64,000 nt of DNA, taken from contig JAHEZQ010000006.1 in the NCBI GenBank assembly GCA_023250955.1, positions 266,742-330,741 of the forward strand, written 5' to 3'. This stretch comes from Melioribacter sp. (GTDB taxonomy: Bacteria; Bacteroidota; Ignavibacteria; Ignavibacteriales; Melioribacteraceae). The position numbers and the translations under genes were made by a program. Under the pieces are notes generated by a model. That model was not told the DNA's origin and did not search any database. It saw nothing but the letters and a program-made list of their open reading frames with translations. Below, piece after piece: positions 19,048-26,863 of this stretch (positions are counted from its first letter, which is position 1; every line of letters starts with the position of its first letter).

Positions 19048-20418
19048 TTAAAGAGGTTTGAATTTAGCTGTGAAGTGTCTAAGCATAGGAGCTTCGTAAA
19101 CTATTTTGTAACCTTTTATTTTACTTCTATTCTTATAAACCTCGATTAAAACTTCAGCAACATAATCAATATGACTTTGTGTATAAACTCTTCTTGGAAT
19201 TGCAAGCCGAACAAGTTCCATCATCGCCGGAATTAATTTTCCATGTTCATCATATTTTCCAAACATAATACTACCGATTTCGCACGCACGAATTCCGCCT
19301 TCAATATAAATTTCGCACACTATTGACTGCCCTGGATATTGTTCCGGTGGAATGTTAGGTAGAAATCTTTTGGCATCTATGTAAATTGCATGTCCTCCAG
19401 GTGGTTCAATAATTGGAATTCCGGCGCTAAGCATTTTTTCACCGAGATATTCCGTACTGCGAATTCTGTATTGTAAATAATGTTCGTCAACAATTTCTTC
19501 CAAACCTTGAGCAATTGCTTCAAGATCTCGCCCTGCTAATCCGCCGTATGTTGGAAATCCTTCAGTTACAATTAAAAGATTACGGCATTTCATTGCGAGT
19601 ACTTCATCGTTGAGTGAGAGCCACCCACCGATATTTACAAGCGCATCTTTCTTTGCACTCATTGTTGAACCATCTGCGTATGAAAACATCTCTTGGCAAA
19701 TTTCCAGAACAGATTTATTCTCATAACCCTTTTCCCGAAGTTTGATAAAATAAGCGTTCTCTGCAAAACGACATGCATCAAGGAATAATGGTAAGTCGTA
19801 TTTCTTACACACATTTTTTACTTCTCTAATATTTTGCATCGAAACGGGTTGACCGCCACCGGAATTGTTTGTTACTGTTAAAACTATGAGAGGAATATTT
19901 TCTTTTCCGACTTTTTTGATAAAAACTTCGAGAGCTTCAACATCCATATTACCTTTGAATGGTGCGCGCTGTTCGGGATGTTTTCCAATTTCCACCAATA
20001 GATCAACTGCTTCTGCACCGGTGAATTCTATGTTAGCACGTGTTGTATCAAAAAATGTATTGCTTGCAAAATATTTTCCGGGTCCGCCTAGAATTGAAAA
20101 TATAATTTTTTCAGCTGCTCTTCCTTGGTGAGTGGGAATGATGAATTCATCGCCTGTAATTTTTTTTACTGCTGCTTCAAAATTGTAAAAACTTTTTGCA
20201 CCCGCATACGATTCATCACCTCGCATTATCCCTGCCCATTGATCAGAACTCATCGCAGATGTTCCGCTGTCTGTTAGAAGATCAATCAATACGTCATCAG
20301 CATGAATCATAAAAGGATTATAGCCGGCTACTTCTAATATTTTAATTCGCTCTTCTTTTGTTGTAAATCTAATTGGTTCAACTGACTTGATTTTGAATGG
20401 TTCAATAATGGTCTTCAT
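19048..20418 (-). CDS. tnaA: Tryptophanase (PLP-dependent beta-eliminating lyase)
   Basis: Splits L-tryptophan to indole, pyruvate and ammonia using pyridoxal phosphate. The start at 20418 (GAGGATTTT before the ATG) gives 456 residues, the length of tyrosine phenol-lyase, with the PLP lysine at Lys257 in SAKKDALVNIGG. Tryptophanase and tyrosine phenol-lyase differ at three substrate-site positions. Here position 124 is Asp (FFDTT) rather than Thr, 381 is Ile (CEIGS) rather than the phenol-binding Arg, and 448 is His (LRHFTAK) rather than Phe. All three match tryptophanase. No tryptophan permease or tnaC-like leader is apparent nearby. Confidence 0.88.
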   Translation of the reverse strand: MKTIIEPFKIKSVEPIRFTTKEERIKILEVAGYNPFMIHADDVLIDLLTDSGTSAMSSDQWAGIMRGDESYAGAKSFYNFEAAVKKITGDEFIIPTHQGRAAEKIIFSILGGPGKYFASNTFFDTTRANIEFTGAEAVDLLVEIGKHPEQRAPFKGNMDVEALEVFIKKVGKENIPLIVLTVTNNSGGGQPVSMQNIREVKNVCKKYDLPLFLDACRFAENAYFIKLREKGYENKSVLEICQEMFSYADGSTMSAKKDALVNIGGWLSLNDEVLAMKCRNLLIVTEGFPTYGGLAGRDLEAIAQGLEEIVDEHYLQYRIRSTEYLGEKMLSAGIPIIEPPGGHAIYIDAKRFLPNIPPEQYPGQSIVCEIYIEGGIRACEIGSIMFGKYDEHGKLIPAMMELVRLAIPRRVYTQSHIDYVAEVLIEVYKNRSKIKGYKIVYEAPMLRHFTAKFKPL

Positions 20419-20538
20419 AAAATCCTCAGTGTGGGATGGAAATTTTTCTTTGAACAAAATTACAAATTCCAATTCAAACAACCTTCGAGGTTTCAGTTTT
20501 AACTCTGAAGGCAAATACGAAAAATTGCTGAAATGTTG

Positions 20539-20579
20539 TGTAAAGTATACTTGACTTTTTGTAAAGAATACTATATTTT
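20539..20579 (+). promoter_or_regulatory. Promoter with direct-repeat operator for the CylR2-like operon
   Basis: Two copies of TGTAAAG(T/A)ATACT(T/A), at 20539-20552 and 20560-20573, are spaced 21 bp start to start, two helical turns. They surround a -35-like TTGACT (20551-20556) and a -10-like TATTTT (20574-20579, 17-bp spacer; TATATT at 20572 is an alternative). The first copy contains the palindrome AAGTATACTT. The promoter faces the two membrane-protein genes and their small repressor, so autoregulation by that repressor is the simplest reading. Confidence 0.6.
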
Positions 20580-20605
20580 GGTTTTAGAAATTATTTGAGG
20601 TTATT

Positions 20606-21031
20606 ATGAAAAACATTCTAAAAAAATTTTCGTTTCCTTATAAGACTCCTGTTTTGATTTTTTCTGCAGTGTTTATTTTTACCCCTCTTATTTTAATTAA
20701 TGCAATTAATCCTATAAAGATTGAAGCTACCAATCCTCATTTGTTTAAGCAAATTTTTCTATCTACTTCTTTGCTTGCTACATTAGGATTTATCTACTGT
20801 ACTCTCGGCTATCATTTTCAAATTCTGAGAGGTGACGAACTTAAACTAAAGATTCATTTAGAATCTTTGAACATTGCTTTTACAACAGCACTTGTGTTTT
20901 TATTTGTACTGATTTTTGTTTTTGTGAATTTCGTACCTACAATGCTCAATTACATATTGGTAATTCTTTCAGTGATTGCAATTATAGCTTATGTACTGGG
21001 TGCAGAATTTGTAAAAGAGAAATATCAATAA
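20606..21031 (+). CDS. Small four-helix membrane protein, paralogue 1
   Basis: A 141-residue integral membrane protein with four hydrophobic segments (about 16-34, 48-66, 88-108, 112-132) and a central polar signature GYHFQILRGDELKLKIHLESLNIA. The next gene encodes a paralogue with the matching ANHFKMMNGDELEKTIKLE. No enzymatic motif. It precedes a CylR2-like repressor; in the enterococcal cytolysin system CylR2 is likewise paired with a small membrane protein (CylR1), so a membrane-signal/repressor module is a reasonable but unproven reading. Confidence 0.75.
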   Translation: MKNILKKFSFPYKTPVLIFSAVFIFTPLILINAINPIKIEATNPHLFKQIFLSTSLLATLGFIYCTLGYHFQILRGDELKLKIHLESLNIAFTTALVFLFVLIFVFVNFVPTMLNYILVILSVIAIIAYVLGAEFVKEKYQ

Positions 21032-21056
21032 AAATTAAAATTTTTAGGAGTTAAAG

Positions 21057-21443
21057 ATGATAGATAGATTAAGAAAATTTAGTTATCCAGTTCATAATCT
21101 TATATTTCTTCTTTCTTTGCTTTTAGGATTTTTTGTAGGCCATGTAGTATCTCAGATCTGGATGAAAATAATTATTTTTATTCTTTCACTTTGCGGATTT
21201 GGTTACACCTTATTAGCAAACCACTTCAAAATGATGAATGGAGACGAACTTGAAAAGACAATCAAATTGGAAACTCTTTCTATATCGACGAGTCTTCTTT
21301 TGCTATTCATAACCATTCTAATAGTAATTGAAAATACTTTTATAATAAAATTTGGTAATGAAAAATTTAGTTACGGTTTTGTTATTCTCTTTTTGGTCAT
21401 AATGCCGGTTACTGAATATTTTGTGAGAAGAAGTTATAAATGA
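21057..21443 (+). CDS. Small four-helix membrane protein, paralogue 2
   Basis: A 128-residue membrane protein homologous to the preceding gene: same length class, four hydrophobic segments, and the shared mid-protein motif N-H-F-(x)3-GDEL-(x)3-I-x-LE-x-L. TAGGAG lies a few bases before the ATG. Its stop overlaps the repressor start by 4 nt, so the membrane protein and repressor are translationally coupled. The tandem duplication within one operon suggests a heteromeric sensor or immunity-like membrane component, but no function can be read directly. Confidence 0.75.
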   Translation: MIDRLRKFSYPVHNLIFLLSLLLGFFVGHVVSQIWMKIIIFILSLCGFGYTLLANHFKMMNGDELEKTIKLETLSISTSLLLLFITILIVIENTFIIKFGNEKFSYGFVILFLVIMPVTEYFVRRSYK

Positions 21444-21634
21444 AAAATGTTTTACATGTTCTACGTGCTGAACGAAGGTTATCTCAAGACGATCTTGCAA
21501 AACTTGTGGATGTCTCGCGTCAGACTATAAACGCAATTGAACGGGAAAAGTACGATCCGAGCTTGCCGCTGGCGTTAAAAATTGGAAAAGTCTTTAGTAA
21601 AAAAGTTGAGGAAATATTCTTTCTTGAAAAATAA
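21440..21634 (+). CDS. CylR2-like XRE-family transcriptional repressor
   Basis: A 64-residue protein that is essentially only a helix-turn-helix domain: LRAERRLSQDDLAKLVDVSR, then QTINAIEREKYDPSLPLALKI and a short beta-like tail KVEEIFFLEK. The length and the RQTIN-IE-x-x-KY-x-PSL signature match the minimal CylR2/YgzD-type repressors, which act as dimers on short palindromes. The start overlaps the upstream membrane-protein stop by 4 nt. The likely operator is the direct repeat at 20539-20573 in the promoter of its own operon. Confidence 0.9.
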   Translation: MKNVLHVLRAERRLSQDDLAKLVDVSRQTINAIEREKYDPSLPLALKIGKVFSKKVEEIFFLEK

Positions 21635-21736
21635 ACATACAGATTTAACACTTTAATCTTCCTTTCCATCAATTATTTTTATTAAATTTCATTTGTGTAA
21701 CCTCACCTAACAATGAAATAAAAGAGGAGAAGTAAT

Positions 21737-22561
21737 ATGGAAGAAATGCAAAACCAAGAAGCTCCAAAAATGTCCTCTGTTGAACAAGAAGAATTTGAAA
21801 TTAGTCATACTGATAAGCTGGTCGGTGTATTTTCCGAACCAGGCACTACATTTTCTAAGATGTCAAAATTTCCTCCTAAGACGGCTGATTGGGTAATTCC
21901 AATTTTAATTGTAATAGTTATAGCTATACTTTCTCAATTTTTAATGGCAAATAATCCTACCATAAAAGCAGCATTAGTCGAGAAGCAGATGGCCGCTATC
22001 GAAAAATCATTTAATGATGCAGTTGCTAAAGGACAAATGACTCAAGCTCAAGCAGATCAACAACTTGAATCAATGAGAGAAAGAATCGAACAAGGTGGTG
22101 CTATGCAGATGATTGGTGTTTTTGTAGGAATTCCAATTGCTACATTTATTTTCTTCTTTGTTGTCTCCGGTGTTTTTTTGTTTCTTGCAAAAATAATTTT
22201 GAAAGGTGAGGGAACCTACAAAGAAGCTATGGTTGCTTATGGTTTACCTCATTATATACTCGCCATTCAAATGATAATTATGGTTATTGCTGCATTAGCA
22301 ATGAATAAACTTTTTACCGGAACAAGCGTTGCAGATTTTATCGGAACAGAAAAAAATACTATTACAGGATTTTTGCTGGGTAAACTTGATGTCTTTTCAA
22401 TTTGGTTCTATGTTGTTTTCGGTGTTGGTCTTGCTAAAATGTTTAAGAGTAATAACTCGCAAAAATATATAATGGGCGTAATTGCCGTCTGGTTAGGATT
22501 TAGCCTGATATTCTTTGCATTAGCTAAGTCTGTTTCATTCTTAAGTTTCTTAGCAGCATAA
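21737..22561 (+). CDS. YIP1-family membrane protein
   Basis: A 274-residue protein with an acidic cytoplasmic N-terminus, then a Yip1-type domain. It has five hydrophobic segments (about 54-72, 128-152, 168-190, 214-236, 245-268), with a Gln/Ala-rich soluble loop (about 78-120, AKGQMTQAQADQQLESM) between the first two. The opening VGVFSEPGTTFSKMSKFPPKTADW is characteristic of bacterial YIP1 proteins. The eukaryotic relatives act in vesicle trafficking; the bacterial role is unknown. AGAGGAG precedes the ATG, and a terminator follows at 22577-22606. Confidence 0.85.
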   Translation: MEEMQNQEAPKMSSVEQEEFEISHTDKLVGVFSEPGTTFSKMSKFPPKTADWVIPILIVIVIAILSQFLMANNPTIKAALVEKQMAAIEKSFNDAVAKGQMTQAQADQQLESMRERIEQGGAMQMIGVFVGIPIATFIFFFVVSGVFLFLAKIILKGEGTYKEAMVAYGLPHYILAIQMIIMVIAALAMNKLFTGTSVADFIGTEKNTITGFLLGKLDVFSIWFYVVFGVGLAKMFKSNNSQKYIMGVIAVWLGFSLIFFALAKSVSFLSFLAA

Positions 22562-22576
22562 TTTTTTAAGTCATTT

Positions 22577-22606
22577 AAAACCCAACTTTTTTAAAAGTTG
22601 GGTTTT
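22577..22606 (+). terminator. Bidirectional terminator between YIP1 and pseudouridine synthase genes
   Basis: Perfect 14-bp inverted repeat AAAACCCAACTTTT/AAAAGTTGGGTTTT separated by 2 nt, with a T-run on both strands. It sits between convergent genes, just beyond the YIP1 stop and overlapping the last codon of the pseudouridine synthase, and can serve both. Confidence 0.85.
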
Positions 22607-23180
22607 ATTTTCTTAAACCGTTTATTTCTTTTTCAAACACCTCTTTTACTCTGCCGATTTCTAAATTCCCTAATAAAATATTTTTCATCCTAACACGAAC
22701 AAGCCGAAGAGTTGGATAACCAATTGCCGCCGTCATTCTTCGTACCTGTCTGTTTCTTCCCTCAATCAATGTTATGCTCAACCAGCTTGTTGGAATATTT
22801 TTTCTTTCACGGATTGGCGAAACGCGCGGCGGGAAATTTGGATCATCAATTACTTTAACTTTTGCCGGAAGAGTTTTTCCGTCTTTCAAAATAATTCCAT
22901 CTCGTAGTTTTTGTAATTCTTGTTCTGTAGGAATTCGTTCTACTTGGATAAAGTATTCGCGTTCATGTTTGTTCTTCGGATTAAGTAGATAATCTGTTAA
23001 TGTCTTATCGTTCGTTAAAAGCAAAAGTCCTTCACTATCCAGATCTAATCTTCCCACCGGATAAACATCTTTAGGGAATTCATACAAAGAAGATAAAGTT
23101 TTGCGATTCTCTTTATCTGTGAATTGTGGCAATACTCCGTATGGTTTGTTTAGAATAAAATATTTCTTATTGGTTGTCAT
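22605..23180 (-). CDS. rRNA pseudouridine synthase, RsuA/RluE type
   Basis: Converts a specific rRNA uridine to pseudouridine. With the start at 23180 the protein is 191 residues and begins directly with NKPYGVLPQFT, as in S4-less RluE-type enzymes. The catalytic aspartate lies in GRLDLDSEGLLLLTND, and the family motif EGRNRQVRRM is present near residue 155. Longer starts at 23192 or 23228 would put the first codons inside the palindromic repeat 23188-23265 and have no ribosome site, so they are rejected. RluE (23S U2457) is the closest family by layout; the target nucleotide is not certain. Confidence 0.88.
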   Translation of the reverse strand: MTTNKKYFILNKPYGVLPQFTDKENRKTLSSLYEFPKDVYPVGRLDLDSEGLLLLTNDKTLTDYLLNPKNKHEREYFIQVERIPTEQELQKLRDGIILKDGKTLPAKVKVIDDPNFPPRVSPIRERKNIPTSWLSITLIEGRNRQVRRMTAAIGYPTLRLVRVRMKNILLGNLEIGRVKEVFEKEINGLRK

Positions 23181-23187
23181 TTTTTTC

Positions 23188-23265
23188 GTCATTCTAAATT
23201 CCGACGAAGTCGGTATGAAGAATCCCAAGAGCTATTTTAAGATTCCTCGCTTCACTCGGAATGAC
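23188..23265. repeat. REP-like palindromic element, copy 1
   Basis: A 78-bp imperfect palindrome bounded by GTCATTC and GAATGAC, with internal AAGAATC opposing AGATTCCTCGCTTCACTC. A related copy lies at 57139-57207. Such elements are common intergenic repeats in many bacterial genomes and form long hairpins in RNA. This one sits between priA and the pseudouridine synthase gene, abutting both. Confidence 0.7.
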
Positions 23266-23270
23266 AGCTA

Positions 23271-25733
23271 CTATATTATACTTTGCGGATCAATATCAAT
23301 TATTAATCTAACATCTTTGAAACGTGATTTTTGATTGAACTCTACAAACGAATTTAAAATTGCATTCCGCAATTGTTTGCCGGACGGATCAAATTTTTTG
23401 TGGCTCTTGATTAAAATTTGGAAGCGGTACATTCCTTTTATTTTATAAATGATTGCTTCGGTAGGAGGAATCATTTTCAAACCTTTGCCATACTTTCTTA
23501 GATAATCAAAAAATTCGCTGATTGCAGATTTAACCCGGTCCTCTTTTTCATCTTTCATTTCAATTAAAGCAATGCGCGTGAACGGCGGGTATTCACCTTG
23601 TTCCCGCAATAGAATTTCTCTTTCGTAAAATCCTTTGTAATCATTCAACAAAACTTTTTGCAGAACAAAATGCTTTTGGTTCTGGGTTTGTATAATTACT
23701 TCACCTTCTTTTTCGCTCCTTCCGCTTCTGCCTGCAACTTGTGTAAGAAGTTGAAATGTTCTTTCGTCAGAGCGGAAGTCCGGAATCCATAAAGAAGTTT
23801 CAGCAGCAACAACTCCAACTAACGTAACATTTGAAAAGTCCAGACCTTTAGAAACCATTTGTGTTCCGACAAGAATATCAATCTCGCCTTTTCTAAAACT
23901 GTTTAAAATTTCTCCTAGTTTCCCCTTTTTATTTATCGAATCCGAATCAACACGCTCAATCTTCGCACCTGTGAAATAATAATCAAGTTCATCTTCAACG
24001 CGCTGAGTTCCTGTTCCAAAAAATTTTAAGGCAATGGAGCCGCAATTTGGACAAGCTTTAGGAACATGTTTAACTATGCCGCAGTAATGACACTGCAAAA
24101 TATTTTTATTCAGATGATGAACCATCGAGACAGAACAATCAGGACAGGTAACTACTTCTCCGCAATCGTTACAAAAAACTTGAGTTGCAAATCCTCTCCG
24201 ATTCTGTAATATTATTACACTTTCTTTTTTCTTCAAACGGTTTCCGATTTCATCAAGGAACTCGCGCGAAAAGATGCTCTCCATCTGTTTCTTCTTCTTC
24301 TCAATCGTAACATCTACAAGTTTTATTTTGGGAAGTTTCGCATTATCAATCCGTTCAGGTAATTTTAATAAATTATATTTTCCGCTAAGTGCATTGTACA
24401 TACTTTCAACAGAAGGCGTAGCCGAGCCAAGCACAACAGGACATTCACTAAACTTAGCTCTTATAATCGCAGCGTCCCGAGCATGGTATTTCGGTACCTG
24501 ATCATATTGCTTATAACTCTGGTCGTGTTCTTCATCAACAACAATCAATCCGATGTTTTGAAGAGGCGCAAACAATGCTGAGCGCGGACCAATTACGACT
24601 TTAGATTTTCCCGCAATAATCCTTCGCCATGAATCGTAACGCTCACCTAGTGACATTCTGCTATGTAGAACTGCGGTTAGGTCGCCGAAGTAATTATAAA
24701 AACGTGAAGTGATTTGGGGAGTAAGAGAAATTTCAGGAACAAGTATTATTACGCTTTTTCCATTTTCAATAACTTTTTTTGCAAGCTCAATATAAACTTG
24801 TGTCTTGCCGCTTCCTGTAACCCCATGAAGAAGAAATGTTTCAAAAATATTTTTTTCTATAGTATCATTTATTCGGTTTACAATTTTTTCCTGCGGCTCG
24901 GTCAAGACTAACTGTTTTGATTCCTCTTTATAGGTTTCCGTATAAACACGATCAATCTCTTTATCAAAAATTTTTACTAACCCTTTCTTTTCTAAACTAT
25001 TAACTGTTGATGCTGCGGATTTTGTTTTTCGTAGCAGTTCGCTTAATGCAACCGGCTCTTTAACTGAAAGTAATTCAAGCAAGAGTACAACTTGTTTGGG
25101 GGATTTTTTCTCTATCTCCGGCATTAATTCATAAATCTCATCAATAGATTTTTCAAGACCTACAAATTTTACTTTTTTTGCCTTAACTTTTGCCGCACTA
25201 GTTTCGTCCAGGAGAGTTACTGCACCTATTTTTTCGAATGAACGGAGTAATGAATAAATATTTTTATTCTTTACTTCTTTTTGCAGCGTAGAAATACTAT
25301 GAACTTCTTTTTGAGAAAATATCGATAGAAGTTTTGCTCGGAGTGATGTTTTTTTTCTTTCTTGATTTAAAAGTTTTTCACAAAAATCTTTATCGCTTAC
25401 TACTCTTCGTTTAGATTCTATCTCTGTTCCATACGGTACAGAATTTTTAAGTGCTTCTCCTAATGAACTCAGATAATATTCGGAGACCCATTCATAAAAC
25501 TTAAGCGTAGTTTTATCGAAGATTGGTTTTTCATCAAGTACATCACGTATTGGCTTTATCTTTTCTTTTATGTCTGCCGTTTTGGAAATGGCTATTACGA
25601 ATCCCGTTAGCACACGTTTACCAAACGGAGCAACAACACGTACACCAACTTTAACTGGATCAGTTAAATCGTCCGGAATTGAATAAGTGAACGCTTTTCT
25701 AAATGGCAATGGAAATACTACCTGGCAAAACAT
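23271..25733 (-). CDS. priA: Primosomal protein N' / replication restart helicase PriA
   Basis: An 820-residue superfamily 2 helicase that reloads the replisome at stalled forks. N-terminal 3'-DNA-binding domain (FRKAFTYSIPDDL, VVAPFGKR); Walker A GVTGSGKT; Walker B DEEHDQSYKQ; motif III GSATPS. Four CxxC pairs form the two zinc sites (CNDCGEVVTCPDCS and CHYCGIVKHVPKACPNCGS). C-terminal helicase motifs are VGTQMVSKGLDF and QVAGRSGR. The length is typical of the Bacteroidota form, which has an insertion before the helicase core. The ATG follows only 6 nt after a repeat element (25739-25806), which therefore forms its leader. Confidence 0.96.
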   Translation of the reverse strand: MFCQVVFPLPFRKAFTYSIPDDLTDPVKVGVRVVAPFGKRVLTGFVIAISKTADIKEKIKPIRDVLDEKPIFDKTTLKFYEWVSEYYLSSLGEALKNSVPYGTEIESKRRVVSDKDFCEKLLNQERKKTSLRAKLLSIFSQKEVHSISTLQKEVKNKNIYSLLRSFEKIGAVTLLDETSAAKVKAKKVKFVGLEKSIDEIYELMPEIEKKSPKQVVLLLELLSVKEPVALSELLRKTKSAASTVNSLEKKGLVKIFDKEIDRVYTETYKEESKQLVLTEPQEKIVNRINDTIEKNIFETFLLHGVTGSGKTQVYIELAKKVIENGKSVIILVPEISLTPQITSRFYNYFGDLTAVLHSRMSLGERYDSWRRIIAGKSKVVIGPRSALFAPLQNIGLIVVDEEHDQSYKQYDQVPKYHARDAAIIRAKFSECPVVLGSATPSVESMYNALSGKYNLLKLPERIDNAKLPKIKLVDVTIEKKKKQMESIFSREFLDEIGNRLKKKESVIILQNRRGFATQVFCNDCGEVVTCPDCSVSMVHHLNKNILQCHYCGIVKHVPKACPNCGSIALKFFGTGTQRVEDELDYYFTGAKIERVDSDSINKKGKLGEILNSFRKGEIDILVGTQMVSKGLDFSNVTLVGVVAAETSLWIPDFRSDERTFQLLTQVAGRSGRSEKEGEVIIQTQNQKHFVLQKVLLNDYKGFYEREILLREQGEYPPFTRIALIEMKDEKEDRVKSAISEFFDYLRKYGKGLKMIPPTEAIIYKIKGMYRFQILIKSHKKFDPSGKQLRNAILNSFVEFNQKSRFKDVRLIIDIDPQSII

Positions 25734-25738
25734 TTTTT

Positions 25739-25806
25739 AGCTCTCAGCTTTCAGCTTTCAGCTTTCAGCTCAAAAGCTAAACGCTGATGGCTGATTGCTG
25801 AATGCT
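25739..25806. repeat. 7-bp-period GCTGANN inverted tandem element
   Basis: The left arm (25739-25770) reads AGCTCTC followed by three AGCTTTC units. The right arm (25780-25806) reads GCTGATG GCTGATT GCTGAAT. The left arm on the opposite strand is GCTGAAA repeated, so the element is two oppositely oriented tandem arrays of a GCTGANN unit and could fold into a long hairpin. It lies in the divergent promoter region between priA and the DUF4920 gene. Confidence 0.7.
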
Positions 25807-25902
25807 ATTTACTCAAATATAATCAAAGCAAAAGTAGATTGCATAAACGGCGCAGTTCTTTTAACTTTGCAGCCAACAATAACAAAACATAACGGAGTAT
25901 TA

Positions 25903-26331
25903 ATGAAAAAGTTAGTTGTTTTTATGCTTCTTCTTTCAATATTAAGTGTTAAAGCTGAAGAAAAAAAATTGGGTAAGTCAATCACCTTAAAAGAAAAAAC
26001 TTCCGTTTCAACAATTCTTGCAAATCCGGCAAAGTACGATGGCAAAAAGGTTTTAGTTGAAGGAAAAATTGTAGATGTCTGTCAAGATATGGGATGCTGG
26101 TTAGATGTAGCTGGCACTAAAGAGGGAGAAAAAATCCGTGTTAAGGTTAAAGATGGAGAAATTGTTTTCCCTAAAGACGGAAAGGGTAAAACTGTTTTGG
26201 TTGAAGGAGTAATTTCAAAAGTTGATACAAAAACTGCAACTGAGCATAAAGATAAAAAAGAAGGTGAAAAAGACGATTGTGCAACAGAAGCAGTTTATCA
26301 AATAAAAGGATTGGGTGCGGTAATAAAATAG
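25903..26331 (+). CDS. Exported DUF4920 protein
   Basis: A 142-residue protein with a signal peptide (about 1-16, ending VKAEE) and a single OB-fold-like DUF4920 domain. Diagnostic segments are NPAKYDGKKVLVEGKIVDVC and QDMGCWLDV, with two cysteines (CQDMGC) that could form a disulfide or hold a metal. Related proteins are periplasmic and of unknown role. The start at 25903 has CGGAG seven bases upstream; the 36-codon longer reading would begin in the repeat 25739-25806 and is rejected. A shared terminator follows. Confidence 0.85.
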   Translation: MKKLVVFMLLLSILSVKAEEKKLGKSITLKEKTSVSTILANPAKYDGKKVLVEGKIVDVCQDMGCWLDVAGTKEGEKIRVKVKDGEIVFPKDGKGKTVLVEGVISKVDTKTATEHKDKKEGEKDDCATEAVYQIKGLGAVIK

Positions 26332-26361
26332 TTGATATTCTTTAGTAAACAGTTTATCAGT

Positions 26362-26391
26362 AAAAAGCCCTCAACATTGTGAGGGCTTTTT
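26362..26391 (+). terminator. Bidirectional terminator between DUF4920 and trxA
   Basis: A 12-bp perfect stem, AAAAAGCCCTCA with TGAGGGCTTTTT, and a 6-nt loop, between convergent genes. It is flanked by T-runs on both strands, so it can end both transcripts. Confidence 0.88.
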
Positions 26392-26394
26392 ATT

Positions 26395-26730
26395 TTAATT
26401 AAGTGCTGAAAGATGTGGATTAATTTTACTAACCAAATGTGATTTTGGCACAGCTCCAATAACAGTATCAACTAATTTTCCATCTTTGAAAATTCCTAAA
26501 GTTGGAATACTTCTAATTCCATATTGAGCAGATACACCATAATTTTCATCTGTATTTACTTTTACTACTTTTAATTTTCCGGCAAGATCATTTGCAATTT
26601 CTTCTACTACCGGAGCCACCATTCTGCATGGCCCGCACCATGGTGCCCAGAAATCAACCAATACAGGTGTGCTTGATTGTAAAACTTCTTGTGCGAAATT
26701 TGAATCCGTTCCTTCTATTACGTTCTGCAT
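26395..26730 (-). CDS. trxA: Thioredoxin
   Basis: A 111-residue cytoplasmic thioredoxin that reduces protein disulfides using electrons from thioredoxin reductase. The active-site [17 protein letters not shown], the central Asp in LVDFWAPW, and the cis-proline loop [13 protein letters not shown] are all canonical. AAGGAG precedes the ATG. It appears to be a single-gene transcript ending at the terminator 26362-26391. Confidence 0.96.
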   Translation of the reverse strand: MQNVIEGTDSNFAQEVLQSSTPVLVDFWAPWCGPCRMVAPVVEEIANDLAGKLKVVKVNTDENYGVSAQYGIRSIPTLGIFKDGKLVDTVIGAVPKSHLVSKINPHLSALN

Positions 26731-26811
26731 ATTGTACTCCTTAAAAAAATTTTTATGTTGATTTGATGCAGAGAATTTAGAAAGGATTCAGGAAAAGTAG
26801 AATAAAAGAAA

Positions 26812-26848
26812 GAGTAAGAGAAAGATTACAAAACTCTTCCTCTTACTC
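26812..26848 (-). terminator. Possible terminator after the M16 peptidase gene
   Basis: Inverted repeat GAGTAAGAG (26812-26820) and CTCTTACTC (26840-26848) in a purine-rich/pyrimidine-rich context, starting 16 nt beyond the M16 stop. No strong T-run follows, so the call is tentative. A similar sequence lies at 32190-32239. Confidence 0.4.
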
Positions 26849-26863
26849 ATAATATACACTTTG

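Noticed and set aside
19048..20418. Tyrosine phenol-lyase
   Set aside because: Length fits, but the phenol-binding Arg is replaced by Ile381 and the other two selective positions also match tryptophanase.
25739..25806. CRISPR-like array
   Set aside because: The 7-bp units are contiguous with no spacers and face each other, so this is a tandem/inverted repeat rather than a CRISPR.
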